From Pseudolysinimonas sp051954455 (lineage in GTDB: Bacteria; Actinomycetota; Actinomycetes; Actinomycetales; Microbacteriaceae), in NCBI RefSeq assembly GCF_051954455.1, contig NZ_JBQCHS010000016.1, positions 1 to 64,000 of the forward strand: 64,000 bases of DNA, in the 5' to 3' direction. Within the stretch, counting starts at the first letter, position 1. The number at the start of each line of letters is the position of its first letter. Below are positions 37,721 through 46,633 of this stretch, piece by piece. The notes beneath the pieces were generated by a model that was not told the DNA's origin, ran no database searches, and saw only the letters and a program-made list of their open reading frames with translations. The translations under genes were made by a program, and so were the position numbers.

Positions 37721-37751
37721 GAGACGCTCTGCCGACTGAGCTAAGGCGGCG
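37711..37751 (-). pseudogene. 5' half of host tRNA-Thr(CGT), split by integration
   Basis: From 37751 the minus strand reads a normal acceptor strand, D arm and anticodon 5' stem (TCTCA) with loop CTCGTAA, then TGA, after which the expected stem (TGAGA), variable loop and T arm are absent. The missing 3' half should be at the other end of the element, outside the window. Confidence 0.85.
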
Positions 37752-37786
37752 CGGCCGCGCTGCAGCCTCGACGAGCATACCCGAGG

Positions 37787-38440
37787 TCAGCGGGGCGGCG
37801 GAGCGGAGGTCGCGAGCAGGTCGGTGAGCTCGGCAAACGACTCGTGCATCCGGTCGACGATCCGCTCGGCCGGCTCGCCCGAGGCGGCGAACGTCATCCA
37901 GGCGTGGCGCATGGTCGCGATGCAGACGAAGACCGCGAGCCGGGCGCGACGGGAGCGGTCGTCCTCCGGCTGCTCGGGGTGCTCGGCCGTGAGACGGCGC
38001 TCGACCACCTCGAGGAGGTCGGCCTCGAAGTGGCGGAAGTGCTCCATCCGCAGCGCCGTGATGTGCGGATAGCGCTGGAACACCTCCTTGCGCGCCGCGA
38101 TCATCTCGACGTCGTGCGCGACGTCGTCGACGGTCGCGTCGAACAGGTGCCCGAGGTCGGCGATCAGCGGCCCGCGCGCGGCGATGAAGCGCTCGACGGC
38201 GGCGTCGGACGGCATCTGCGGCGCCTCCCCGGCGAGGGCGTCCTCCTTCGACGGGAAGTAGTTGAAGAAGGTGCGGGGCGACACGTCGGCCAGGCGGCTG
38301 ATCTCGTCGACGGTGGTCGACTCCAGCCCCTTCTCGCTGACGAGCTGCAGGGCGGCGAGGAGGATCGCGCGCCGGGTCGCGATGCGCTTGCGCTCGCGGA
38401 GACCGGGTTCCGCCGGATCCGCGGTCCCGACCTCCGACAT
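37787..38440 (-). CDS. TetR family transcriptional regulator
   Basis: A 217-residue protein with a TetR HTH near 22-65 (TTVDEISRLADVSPRTFFNYFPSKEDAL is the recognisable region) and a helical ligand domain. First host gene beyond the element. It lies upstream of no obvious pump gene in the window; the neighbouring gene encodes a secreted hydrolase on the same strand. Target unknown. ATG 38440 is the most likely start though the AGGAG is very close to it. Confidence 0.9.
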   Translation of the reverse strand: MSEVGTADPAEPGLRERKRIATRRAILLAALQLVSEKGLESTTVDEISRLADVSPRTFFNYFPSKEDALAGEAPQMPSDAAVERFIAARGPLIADLGHLFDATVDDVAHDVEMIAARKEVFQRYPHITALRMEHFRHFEADLLEVVERRLTAEHPEQPEDDRSRRARLAVFVCIATMRHAWMTFAASGEPAERIVDRMHESFAELTDLLATSAPPPR

Positions 38441-38496
38441 GCTCCTATTCTCGCCGACGTCGCGCCGCGTCGCCGGGTCCCGCGCGGTGACCGGTG

Positions 38497-40029
38497 TCAG
38501 CACATCGGGTCGGAGGCCGGCACCTTCCCGCTCACGAAGAAGTCGTCGACCGCCGAGTCGACGCAGCTGTTGCCCTTGTTGTAGCCGGTGTGCCCCTCGC
38601 CCTTACGGGTGACGAGGTGACCGTTCTGCAGCTCCTTGGCGAGGTTGCGGGCCCAGACGTACGGGGTCGCCGGGTCGTTGGTCGTGCCGACGACGAGGAT
38701 CGGGGCGGATCCGTCGGCGTGGATCGCGACCCGGTCCCGGGTGCCGGGGAACGGCCACTTCGCGCACGATGTGCCGCCCCATGACATCACGGGTCCGAAG
38801 ACCGGCGCCTGCGCGGCGAGCTGGGCCGCCTGCTGCGTCATGTCGACGATGTTGTCGTCGCTCGTGTAGTCGAGGCAGTTGATCGCCGTGAACGCCTCGG
38901 TCTCGTTGGAGCTGTAGGTGCCGCTCGAGCTGCGGTCGTTGTAGGAATCGGCGAGCGTGAACGCGACGGAGGTGCCCCCCTTCCGGACGTCGTCGAAGAG
39001 CTTGTCGAGATAGGACCAGTTGTCGCGGTTGTAGAGCGGCAGGATGATCGCGCTGAACATCGTGTTCGCGCCGAGTTCCCGGCCGTCGTCGCCGGGGAGG
39101 GGGCTCTGCTGCAGCTGCTGCAGGATCCGCTGGACCTCGGTCATGCCCTGGTCGACCGAGCCGTGGAACGGGCAGCCCTTCCGCGTGAGGCAGTCCTTCA
39201 GGTAGGCGCGGAACGCGCTCTCGAACCCCTTGGCCTGGGTGAGCGTCACGTCGAAGTCGGACGTCGCCGGGTCGAGGGCGCCGTCGAGCACGAGACGCCC
39301 GGTCTTCTTCGGGTAGAGGTCGGCGTAGGTCGCGCCGAGGAGCGTGCCGTAGGAGTAGCCGAGGTAGTTGAGCTTCTTGTCGCCGAGGACCGCGCGGAGC
39401 AGGTCGAGGTCGCGTGCGGCGCTGTCGGTGTCGATGTACTGCAGCAGCGGGCCGGTGTGCTCGAGGCAGCTCTGCCCGAAGCTCCCGTTCTCCGCCTCGG
39501 TCGCCGCGATCCACGACGGCGTCCCCGGCGTTCCGGGCACGATGCCGTAGATGAACTGGTCGAGCACCTTCGGGCCGCCGCAGTCGACGGCCGATGAGGA
39601 GCCGACCCCGCGCGGGTCGAAGCCGACGATGTCGTAGTTCTTCTGCAGCCGGCCGTCGACCGCGTAGCTCAGGCTCGTCTTGATGAAGTCGACCCCCGAC
39701 GCGCCCGGGCCGCCGGGGTTCACGAGGAGTGACCCGAGTGGCTTCTGGGTGGCGGGATGGCGGATGAGGGCGAGGTCGATCGAGGCCTGCGCCGGGTCCT
39801 GCCAGTTCATCGGCGCCTTGGCGGTCGCGCACTGGAGACCTCCGTCGCACGCGCGCCAGCGGAGCACCTGCGAGTAGAACGGCTGCAGGTCGGCCGCGAC
39901 CGTCTCCTTCGTGGGCGTCGACACCGTCGAGGCGGGGCGCGGCGGCTGGAACCAGGAGACGCAGCCGCTCAGCAGCAGTGAAGCGGCCGTCGCGACGACG
40001 AGCGCGGCGAGGAGGCGGCGGCGGGTCAC
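38497..40029 (-). CDS. Alpha/beta hydrolase lipoprotein, tripeptidyl aminopeptidase-like
   Basis: A 510-residue protein with a lipoprotein signal (LLLSGC, Cys23), an oxyanion-type NPGGPG (104-109), nucleophile elbow GYSYGT (Ser226) and a C-terminal TAP-like domain with HTGYN. Related actinobacterial enzymes (SlpD/TAP family) release tripeptides or hydrolyse esters outside the cell. GTG 40029 is preferred because GGAAGGA lies 7 nt upstream and it places the signal peptide at the N-terminus. Confidence 0.85.
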   Translation of the reverse strand: MTRRRLLAALVVATAASLLLSGCVSWFQPPRPASTVSTPTKETVAADLQPFYSQVLRWRACDGGLQCATAKAPMNWQDPAQASIDLALIRHPATQKPLGSLLVNPGGPGASGVDFIKTSLSYAVDGRLQKNYDIVGFDPRGVGSSSAVDCGGPKVLDQFIYGIVPGTPGTPSWIAATEAENGSFGQSCLEHTGPLLQYIDTDSAARDLDLLRAVLGDKKLNYLGYSYGTLLGATYADLYPKKTGRLVLDGALDPATSDFDVTLTQAKGFESAFRAYLKDCLTRKGCPFHGSVDQGMTEVQRILQQLQQSPLPGDDGRELGANTMFSAIILPLYNRDNWSYLDKLFDDVRKGGTSVAFTLADSYNDRSSSGTYSSNETEAFTAINCLDYTSDDNIVDMTQQAAQLAAQAPVFGPVMSWGGTSCAKWPFPGTRDRVAIHADGSAPILVVGTTNDPATPYVWARNLAKELQNGHLVTRKGEGHTGYNKGNSCVDSAVDDFFVSGKVPASDPMC

Positions 40030-40081
40030 CCGCACATCCTTCCAGGCGCGGCTGAGCGTCGCGATCATGACAACGAGTGCC

Positions 40082-41212
40082 CTACGGCCGCCGGACCGCG
40101 GCGACCAGGACCGCCTCGAGGGCCAGCGCCGGGGCCACGTTGCCGGCGATCCGTTCGCGCGCGGCGGCGATCGCATCGCGGGTGGCGAGCGTCTGCTCCG
40201 GCGCGGACGACCGGGCCGCCGCCTCCAGCTCGCCGTAGATCGCGAGGTTGACCGGCTCCGAGTCCACCCCGAGCTGGAGCAGCAGGATGTCGCGATAGAG
40301 CGAGAGCAGGTCGACGAGGATCCGGTCGAGCCCGTCGCGCAGGCTCCGGGTCGCGCGCCGCTTCTGGTCGTCCTCGAGCGCCTTCAGCTGGCCGCGGAGC
40401 GCCGGCGGCACCGTGCCGCCCGGATCGACGCCGAGGGACCGCAGGGTCGCCGCGCGCTCCTCCTCGTCGCGCTCCGTCGTGATCGCCTTCGCGTCGGCCC
40501 CGGCGACCTCGAGAAGCGCGGCCGCCGCGAGCACGGCGCCCGAGGCGCTGCGGACGCCGAGCGCGAGCTGCAGGGTCCGGGCGCGGCGGCGGCGGGCCTC
40601 CTCGCTCGTCGCGAGGCGATGCGCCATGCCGACGTGCGACTGCGATTCGCGCGCAGCGCGCTCCGCCTCGGGGCGGCTGACACCGTCGCGGCGTTCGATG
40701 AGACCGGCGACGTCGGCGACCGACGGCACGCGGAGCCGTACCGTGCGCACGCGGGATCGGATGGTCGGCAGCAGGTCGGCCTCGCTCGGCGCGCAGAGGA
40801 TCCAGACCGTACGCGGCGGCGGCTCCTCGAGCGCCTTGAGCAGCACGTTGGAGGTGCGCTCGGTCATCCGGTCCGCATCCTCGATGACCATGACGCGGTA
40901 GCGGCCGACGCTCGGCGAGAAGGCGCTCGCGGCGACGAGCCGGCGCACCGGCTCGATGAGGATCTGGACGCCTTCGGTCGCGAGCACGCCGAGGTCGGGG
41001 TGGGTGCGTGCGAGCACCTGCCCGTCGGTCACCGGGTCGCCGCCCTCCCGCGAGAGCAGCGCCGCCGCGAAGGCGTACGCGAGGGTGGAGCGACCCGATC
41101 CCGGCGGACCGGTGATGAGCCAGGAGTGCGCGAGCGCGGCGTCGTCGGCCGTGGCGGCGCGCATGGTGGCGATGGCCTCGGCCTGGCCGGTCAGCTCATC
41201 CCACAGCGCCAC
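40082..41212 (-). CDS. holB: DNA polymerase III subunit delta'
   Basis: A 376-residue clamp-loader protein with a modified P-loop GPPGSGRST (35-43, Arg instead of Lys, as expected for the non-hydrolysing delta' subunit), EDADRMT and the Glu-rich helix ALEEPPP. It opens the beta clamp with gamma/tau and delta. It follows tmk with a 9-bp gap, the standard actinobacterial topA-tmk-holB order. Confidence 0.92.
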   Translation of the reverse strand: MALWDELTGQAEAIATMRAATADDAALAHSWLITGPPGSGRSTLAYAFAAALLSREGGDPVTDGQVLARTHPDLGVLATEGVQILIEPVRRLVAASAFSPSVGRYRVMVIEDADRMTERTSNVLLKALEEPPPRTVWILCAPSEADLLPTIRSRVRTVRLRVPSVADVAGLIERRDGVSRPEAERAARESQSHVGMAHRLATSEEARRRRARTLQLALGVRSASGAVLAAAALLEVAGADAKAITTERDEEERAATLRSLGVDPGGTVPPALRGQLKALEDDQKRRATRSLRDGLDRILVDLLSLYRDILLLQLGVDSEPVNLAIYGELEAAARSSAPEQTLATRDAIAAARERIAGNVAPALALEAVLVAAVRRP

Positions 41213-41221
41213 GGGTCGAGG

Positions 41222-41911
41222 CTACCGACCGCCGCCGACGCGTTCGTGCTCGCGACCGCGCTCGGCGACCCGGGCGCGGATCGCGGCGGCGAGCTCGTCG
41301 ACGGGGAGCGTCGCGTCGAGGACGAGGAAGCGCTCCGGCTGCGCGGCGGCGAGCCCGAGGTAGGCGTCCCGGACGCGCGCGTGGAACTCGGCGGTCTCCG
41401 CCTCGAGCCGGTCGTACCGCGTGCGGGCCGCGTCGAGGCGCGCACGGCCGATCGCCGGGTCGAGGTCCAGGAGCACCGTGAGGTCCGGCAGCAGCCCCTC
41501 GGCCGCCCAGAGCGAGAGGTCGCGGATCTCGGCGCCGTCGATCTCGCGGCCCGCGCCCTTGTAGGCGACCGACGAGTCCAGGTAGCGGTCCTGGATGACG
41601 ACCTCGCCGCGCGCGAGCGCCGGGCGCACGAGCGTCGCGATGTGGTGCGCGCGGTCGGCGGCGTAGAGGAGGGCCTCGGCGCGGGGGGCGATGTGGCCGC
41701 GACGGTGCAAGACGATCTCGCGCAGCTCCGCGCCGAGGTCGGTGCCGCCGGGTTCGCGGGTGCGGACGACGGTGCGCCCCTGCCCGCTCAGCCACTCCTC
41801 GAGCAGCGCGGCCTGCGTCGACTTGCCCGAGCCGTCGCCGCCCTCGAAGGTGACGAACAGCCCGCGCGGTCGGTCGGTGCCGCGCTCGTCGGCACCGGGC
41901 TCCTGCGACAT
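41222..41911 (-). CDS. tmk: Thymidylate kinase
   Basis: A 229-residue protein with P-loop EGGDGSGKST (23-32), an early EPGGT motif and DRYLDSSVAYKG. It converts dTMP to dTDP. ATG 41911 is 5 bp from the topA stop, so the two are probably co-transcribed. Confidence 0.94.
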   Translation of the reverse strand: MSQEPGADERGTDRPRGLFVTFEGGDGSGKSTQAALLEEWLSGQGRTVVRTREPGGTDLGAELREIVLHRRGHIAPRAEALLYAADRAHHIATLVRPALARGEVVIQDRYLDSSVAYKGAGREIDGAEIRDLSLWAAEGLLPDLTVLLDLDPAIGRARLDAARTRYDRLEAETAEFHARVRDAYLGLAAAQPERFLVLDATLPVDELAAAIRARVAERGREHERVGGGR

Positions 41912-41916
41912 GCCGG

Positions 41917-44634
41917 CTACTTCTTCGCGGGAGCGCGTCGCGTGGTCGTGCGCTTCGCGCCCGACTTCGGCTTGGCCGGACCCTTGGCGCGCTTGTCGGC
42001 GAGCAGCTGGACGGCCCGGTCGAAGTCGACGGATTCCACGTCCTCGCCGCGCGGGATCGTCGCGTTGGTCTCCCCGTCGGTCACGTACGCGCCGAACCGG
42101 CCGTCGCGGATCCGGATGGGCTTGCCGCTCACCGGGTCGGCCTCGAACTCCTTGAGCGCGCTCGAGGCGCGGCGGGCGCCGTACTTCGGCTGCGCGAAGA
42201 TCTCGAGCGCGGCGGGCAGCTCGATGTCGAAGATCTGCTGCTCCGACTCGAGCGACCGGCTGTCGGTGCCCTTCTTCAGATACGGGCCGAAGCGTCCGTT
42301 CTGCGCGGTGATCTCCTCGCCCGACTCCGGGTCGGACCCGACGACGCGCGGGAGGCTCAGGAGCTTCAGCGCGGTCTCGAGGTCGACGGCCGCCGGATCC
42401 ATGGACTTGAAGAGGGAGGCCGTGCGCGGCTTGGGCGCGTCCTTCTTCGCCGCCTTCTTCTTCGGCTTCTTCACCTCGCCGGTGGCGGGGTCGACCTCGG
42501 GCTCGTCCTCCGGCGCCTCCGGCAGGAGCTCGGTCACGTAGGGGCCGTAGCGGCCGTCCTTCGCCACGATCTGCCGGCCGTTCTCGGGGTTCTCGCCGAG
42601 CACGCGATCGCCGACCTCCGGCGCCTCGATGAGCTCGCGGGCGCGGGCCTCGGTGAGCTCGTCGGGCGCCATGTCGTCGGGCACGTTCACGCGGCGCGGG
42701 GTGTCGGATCCCTCGACCGGCACCTCGAGGTACGGGCCGTAGCGGCCGATCCGCAGCGTGATGTCGTCGGCGATGCGCACCGAGTTGATGTCGCGCGCGT
42801 CGATCTCGCCCAGGTTCTCGACCACGTGCTGCAACCCGCGGTGCTTGTCGCCGCCGAAGTAGAACTCGGTGAGCCAGCCGACGCGCTCCGCCTCGCCGTC
42901 GGCGATGCGGTCGAGGTCGTCCTCCATGGAGGCGGTGAAGTCGTAGGCGACGAGGTCCGAGAAGTGGTCCTCCAGCAGCCGCACGACGCTGAACGCGATC
43001 CAGTTCGGAACGAGCGACTGGCCGCGCGGGGTGACGTAGCCGCGGTCCACGATCGTCGAGATGATGCTCGCGTAGGTCGAGGGCCGGCCGATGCCGAGCT
43101 CCTCGAGCGTCTTCACGAGGCTCGCCTCGGTGTAGCGCGGCGGCGGGCTCGTCTCGTGACCCTTCGCCTCGACCTCCTGGTCGTCGAGCTCCTGGCCCTC
43201 CGTCAGCGGCGGGAGGCTCGCGCCCTCGGTGTCGGCGCCGTCGGTGGTCGCCGCCTCCTCGCGCGTCTCGTCGGTGCCCTCCTGGTAGGCCGAGAGGAAG
43301 CCCCTGAACGTGATGACGGTGCCGGATGCCGTGAACTCGGCCGTCCCGGCGTCCGCCGTCGCACCCGCGATCGTCACGGTCGCGGTCGACCCGCGCGCGT
43401 CGGCCATCTGCGAGGCGACCGTCCGCTTCCAGATCAGGTCGTAGAGCTTGAAGTCGTTGCCGCGGAGCGTGCTCGCGAGCTCCGAGGGCGTCTTGAACAC
43501 GTCGCCCGCGGGGCGGATCGCCTCGTGCGCCTCCTGCGCGTTCTTCGACTTGCCGGCGTACATGCGCGGCTTCTCCGGCACCGTCTCCGGACCGTAGAGC
43601 TTCGCGGCCTGGGTGCGCGCCGCGGTGATCGCCTGCTGCGACAGGTTCGGCGAGTCCGTTCGCATGTAGGTGATGTAGCCGTTCTCGTACAGCCCCTGCG
43701 CGACGCTCATGGTCTGCCGGGCCGAGAAGCGGAGCTTGCGGGCGGCCTCCTGCTGGAGGGTGGAGGTCGTGAACGGCGCGGCCGGACGGCGCGTGTAGGG
43801 CTTCGACTCGACGGAGGCGACGGTCCAGCGCGCGGTGTCGGCGCGGAGGGCATCGGCGAGACGGGTGGCCGACTCCTCGTCGAGCGCGACGGCGTCGCTT
43901 TTCATCGCGCCGCGGTCGTCGAAGTCGCGTCCGCTGGCGATGCGGCGGCCGTCGAGCCGGGCGAGGCGCGCCTCGAAGGCCTGCCCGCCGCCCTGCGCGG
44001 CGAGCCGCGCCGTCAGGTCCCAGTACGTCGCGGAGACGAAGGCGAGCCGCTCCCGCTCGCGGTCGACGACGAGGCGCGTCGCGGCCGACTGCACGCGCCC
44101 CGCGGAGAGCCCCGGGCCGACCTTGCGCCACAGCACCGGCGACACCTCGTAGCCGTAGATGCGGTCGAGCGCGCGGCGGGTCTCCTGGGCGTCGACGAGC
44201 GCCATGTCGATCTGGCGCGTGTTCTGCTCGGCGCGCTGGATCGCCTCCTTGGTGATCTCGTGGAACACCATGCGCTTGACCGGGACCTTGGGGTTCAGCA
44301 CCTCGAGGAGGTGCCACGCGATGGCCTCGCCCTCGCGGTCCTCATCGGTTGCGAGGTAGAGCTCGTCGGCGCCCTTGAGGGCCTTCTTGAGCTCGGAGAC
44401 CGTCCTCTTCTTCTCTTCGCTGACGACGTAATAGGGGACGAACCCGTTCTCCACGTCGATCGAGAACCGTCCCATGAGCCCCTTCTTGAGCTCCGCCGGG
44501 AGGTTCTTCGGCTCCACGAGATCGCGGATGTGCCCGACCGAGGCCTGCACCTCGTAGCCGTCGCCCAGGTACTGGGCGATCGTCTTGGCCTTCGCCGGGG
44601 ACTCGACGATGACCAGCTTCTTGCTGTCGGTCAC
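41917..44634 (-). CDS. topA: DNA topoisomerase I
   Basis: A 905-residue type IA topoisomerase. Toprim motifs VESPAKAKTI (10-19) and ATDEDREGE (95-103), active-site Tyr323 in ITYMRTDS, and GLSAGRVQS. Instead of zinc fingers the C-terminus has repeated actinobacterial TopoI domains (RYGPYV/RFGPYL-type repeats) and a basic Lys/Arg tail. GTG 44634 with GGAAGG upstream. Relaxes negative supercoils. Confidence 0.96.
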   Translation of the reverse strand: MTDSKKLVIVESPAKAKTIAQYLGDGYEVQASVGHIRDLVEPKNLPAELKKGLMGRFSIDVENGFVPYYVVSEEKKRTVSELKKALKGADELYLATDEDREGEAIAWHLLEVLNPKVPVKRMVFHEITKEAIQRAEQNTRQIDMALVDAQETRRALDRIYGYEVSPVLWRKVGPGLSAGRVQSAATRLVVDRERERLAFVSATYWDLTARLAAQGGGQAFEARLARLDGRRIASGRDFDDRGAMKSDAVALDEESATRLADALRADTARWTVASVESKPYTRRPAAPFTTSTLQQEAARKLRFSARQTMSVAQGLYENGYITYMRTDSPNLSQQAITAARTQAAKLYGPETVPEKPRMYAGKSKNAQEAHEAIRPAGDVFKTPSELASTLRGNDFKLYDLIWKRTVASQMADARGSTATVTIAGATADAGTAEFTASGTVITFRGFLSAYQEGTDETREEAATTDGADTEGASLPPLTEGQELDDQEVEAKGHETSPPPRYTEASLVKTLEELGIGRPSTYASIISTIVDRGYVTPRGQSLVPNWIAFSVVRLLEDHFSDLVAYDFTASMEDDLDRIADGEAERVGWLTEFYFGGDKHRGLQHVVENLGEIDARDINSVRIADDITLRIGRYGPYLEVPVEGSDTPRRVNVPDDMAPDELTEARARELIEAPEVGDRVLGENPENGRQIVAKDGRYGPYVTELLPEAPEDEPEVDPATGEVKKPKKKAAKKDAPKPRTASLFKSMDPAAVDLETALKLLSLPRVVGSDPESGEEITAQNGRFGPYLKKGTDSRSLESEQQIFDIELPAALEIFAQPKYGARRASSALKEFEADPVSGKPIRIRDGRFGAYVTDGETNATIPRGEDVESVDFDRAVQLLADKRAKGPAKPKSGAKRTTTRRAPAKK

Positions 44635-44717
44635 ACTCCACCTTCCGTTCGAGGCACACCATACACATGGGTCAGTGGGAGGCGCTGACGGTGCCGAAGG
44701 CGTCACGGGCGGGCGGA

Positions 44718-45074
44718 TCACCGCGGCGGCCCCGCCGTCGCACGCGCCGTGAGCGGCACACCGGCCACGCTCGCCGCCACCGCGACGGTGAGGACGAGCC
44801 CGTCCGCGGTGCACGAGAGGAGCTGCGCGCCGTCCGCCTCGGCCACCCGCCCCGCGGTCGGGCACGGGTCTCCCGCGACGGCGCCGGCCGCGGCATCGGC
44901 GGCGGCGAGTGCGGCCGCATCGGCGGCCGCGACGACCCGCTGCCGGACCGCGAGCCCGGCTCCCAGCGCGACGGCCGCGGTCGCGACGAGCGCGACGACG
45001 GCGAGGACGGCGATCGCGACGGCGGCGCCCGCTCCGGCATCGCGGCGGGCGTCCGCCCCGGCGGGCTGCCTCAT
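44718..45074 (-). CDS. TadE/TadG-like pseudopilin, Rv3654c-type
   Basis: A 118-residue protein with an N-terminal TM (about 15-38) in a pilin-like context, then an Ala-rich helix and a small Cys-containing domain. Last gene of the tad operon, the position of Rv3654c in M. tuberculosis. ATG 45074 overlaps the TadE stop. Confidence 0.75.
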   Translation of the reverse strand: MRQPAGADARRDAGAGAAVAIAVLAVVALVATAAVALGAGLAVRQRVVAAADAAALAAADAAAGAVAGDPCPTAGRVAEADGAQLLSCTADGLVLTVAVAASVAGVPLTARATAGPPR

Positions 45075-45412
45075 CCGCTGCGGAGCGCGCAGCTCGTGGC
45101 GCCGACCGTGCCGAACGCCGCGGCCGGCCCGGCTCCCGTGACGCTCACGTGCACGCACACCAGCCCGTCACGCTCGCTGCTCGCCCAGGTCGCCCCCGGG
45201 AGCTGCGCGCCGAGGTGCGCTGCGACCGAGCCGCCCGCCTCGCCGCGGCCCAGGATGCGCGCCGCGTCGGCGGCGGCGTCCTGCGCGCGCAGCTGGAGGG
45301 CGGCGACGCCGACCCCGGCGAGCGCCGCGACGAGCACGAGCATGACGGCCGGCATGGCGACCGCGAACTCCGCCGCCGCGGCGCCCGCGTCAGCCCGCGA
45401 CCGTGAGCGCAC
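45071..45412 (-). CDS. TadE family pseudopilin
   Basis: A 113-residue protein with AAAAEFAVAMPAVMLVLVAAL, the TadE prepilin signature with Glu at +5 after the cleavage site. GTG 45412 lies inside the end of the DUF4244 gene (23-bp overlap), suggesting coupled translation. Confidence 0.78.
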   Translation of the reverse strand: MRSRSRADAGAAAAEFAVAMPAVMLVLVAALAGVGVAALQLRAQDAAADAARILGRGEAGGSVAAHLGAQLPGATWASSERDGLVCVHVSVTGAGPAAAFGTVGATSCALRSG

Positions 45413-45605
45413 GGTGGACGAGGTCCGTGAGCATGCCCTGCACGGCACCGGACTTCAGGATCACGACGAGCAGTCCGGCGAAGCCGACCGCGGCCATGAT
45501 CACGACGGCGTATTCGGCGGTGGCGGCGCCCGCGTCGGCCGGCAGGCGTCGCAGCCGAGCCGCGAGCGCGGCGCGTCGGGTGGGGAGGGAGAGGGATCGG
45601 GTCAT
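45390..45605 (-). CDS. DUF4244 (Flp pilin-like) protein
   Basis: A 71-residue protein. A basic leader then AGAATAEYAVVIMAAVGFAGLL, the Flp pilin-like processing and TM region. Likely the pilus subunit of this tad system. ATG 45605 with AGGAG upstream. Confidence 0.82.
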   Translation of the reverse strand: MTRSLSLPTRRAALAARLRRLPADAGAATAEYAVVIMAAVGFAGLLVVILKSGAVQGMLTDLVHRALTVAG

Positions 45606-45697
45606 GTGCTCCTGCCTTCGGTTCGGGCACGAACGGGTCCAGCATCGTCTGCGGTTCGCCCGAGCGCTCACGTCACGGCCGGTCCGGGGGATCGGAT

Positions 45698-46633
45698 TCA
45701 CAGGACGGCAGCGGTGGAGGAGAGCAGAGCGAGCAGGACCGGCGCGACGCCCAGCAGGACGAACGCGGGCAGGACGCACAGCCCGAGCGGGGCGAGGAGG
45801 CGCGTCTCGAGGCGGGCCGCGCGGGAGGCGGCATCGGCCCGGGCGATGCGCCGCAGCTCCTCCGCCTCGGCCCGCAGCAGCGCCGCGGCGGGCACGCCGG
45901 CCGCCCGGCTGAACGCCAGGACCTCGGCCCCCTGCTCGACGGCTCCGCGACGAGCGGCCTCGAGGTCGACATCGTCGAGCGCGGCATCGACCAGACCGGC
46001 CGCGCGGTCGACGCCCGCGCCACCCCGTAACGCGATCGCGAGCAGGTCGAGGCCGAGGCCGGGGGTCGGATCGAGCCGCGACGCCGCGCGAACCATCCTC
46101 CCGATCCATCGCACGCCGCACGCGATCAGCGCTCCGCCCGCGACCAGGCAGACCCACCCGGGCGGCGTCGTGAACAACGTGCCGAGCGCGTCGACCCCGA
46201 TGAGGGCTGCGAGCCCGATGCCGACCAACGGGAGCAGCAGCACCACCCGCGCGGTCGCCACCGGTCCGGCTCGCGCGACCTCCACGTCGCGAGCGGTCTG
46301 GGCGAGCGCCCGGAGGGTCGCGGCCAGCTCTCGGAGGGCCGGCGAGAGCGGGGCGCCCGCCTCGGTCGCGACGCGCCAGGCGGCTGCGACCGAGCGCCAC
46401 GCGATGCTCTCCTCCGCCGGCGCGCTGCTCGCCGCCGACACGAGGCGGGCGGCGAGCTCGTGGCCCACAGGCGCGCCGCTCGCGACCGCGGCCGCCACCC
46501 CACCGCTGCGGGCGACGTGCGTCCACGCGGACGGCGGCGCGATGCCCGCATCCAGCAGGACCGCGAGACGGTCGACCGTGGAGGCCGCGGCGGCGAGATC
46601 GACGCGCGGCGCCCTCCGCCAGGACGGCCTCAC
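45698..46633 (-). CDS. TadB/TadC-like type II secretion F protein, apparently fused
   Basis: A 311-residue protein with two T2SSF-like helical units: an N-terminal one (8-105) followed by TM pairs near 130-185, and a second (190-275) ending in TM segments (LLAPLGLCVLPAFVLLGVAPVL). Most actinobacterial tad loci have separate TadB and TadC genes; here one gene covers both. It is the inner-membrane platform for pilus assembly. GTG 46633 overlaps the tadA stop. Confidence 0.78.
   Translation of the reverse strand: MRPSWRRAPRVDLAAAASTVDRLAVLLDAGIAPPSAWTHVARSGGVAAAVASGAPVGHELAARLVSAASSAPAEESIAWRSVAAAWRVATEAGAPLSPALRELAATLRALAQTARDVEVARAGPVATARVVLLLPLVGIGLAALIGVDALGTLFTTPPGWVCLVAGGALIACGVRWIGRMVRAASRLDPTPGLGLDLLAIALRGGAGVDRAAGLVDAALDDVDLEAARRGAVEQGAEVLAFSRAAGVPAAALLRAEAEELRRIARADAASRAARLETRLLAPLGLCVLPAFVLLGVAPVLLALLSSTAAVL

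Noticed and set aside
37711..37751. Second functional tRNA-Thr
   Set aside because: The sequence lacks the anticodon 3' stem, variable loop and T arm.
39911..42541. 876-codon plus-strand frame across holB, tmk and topA
   Set aside because: Antisense to three well-defined genes; no motif or ribosome site.
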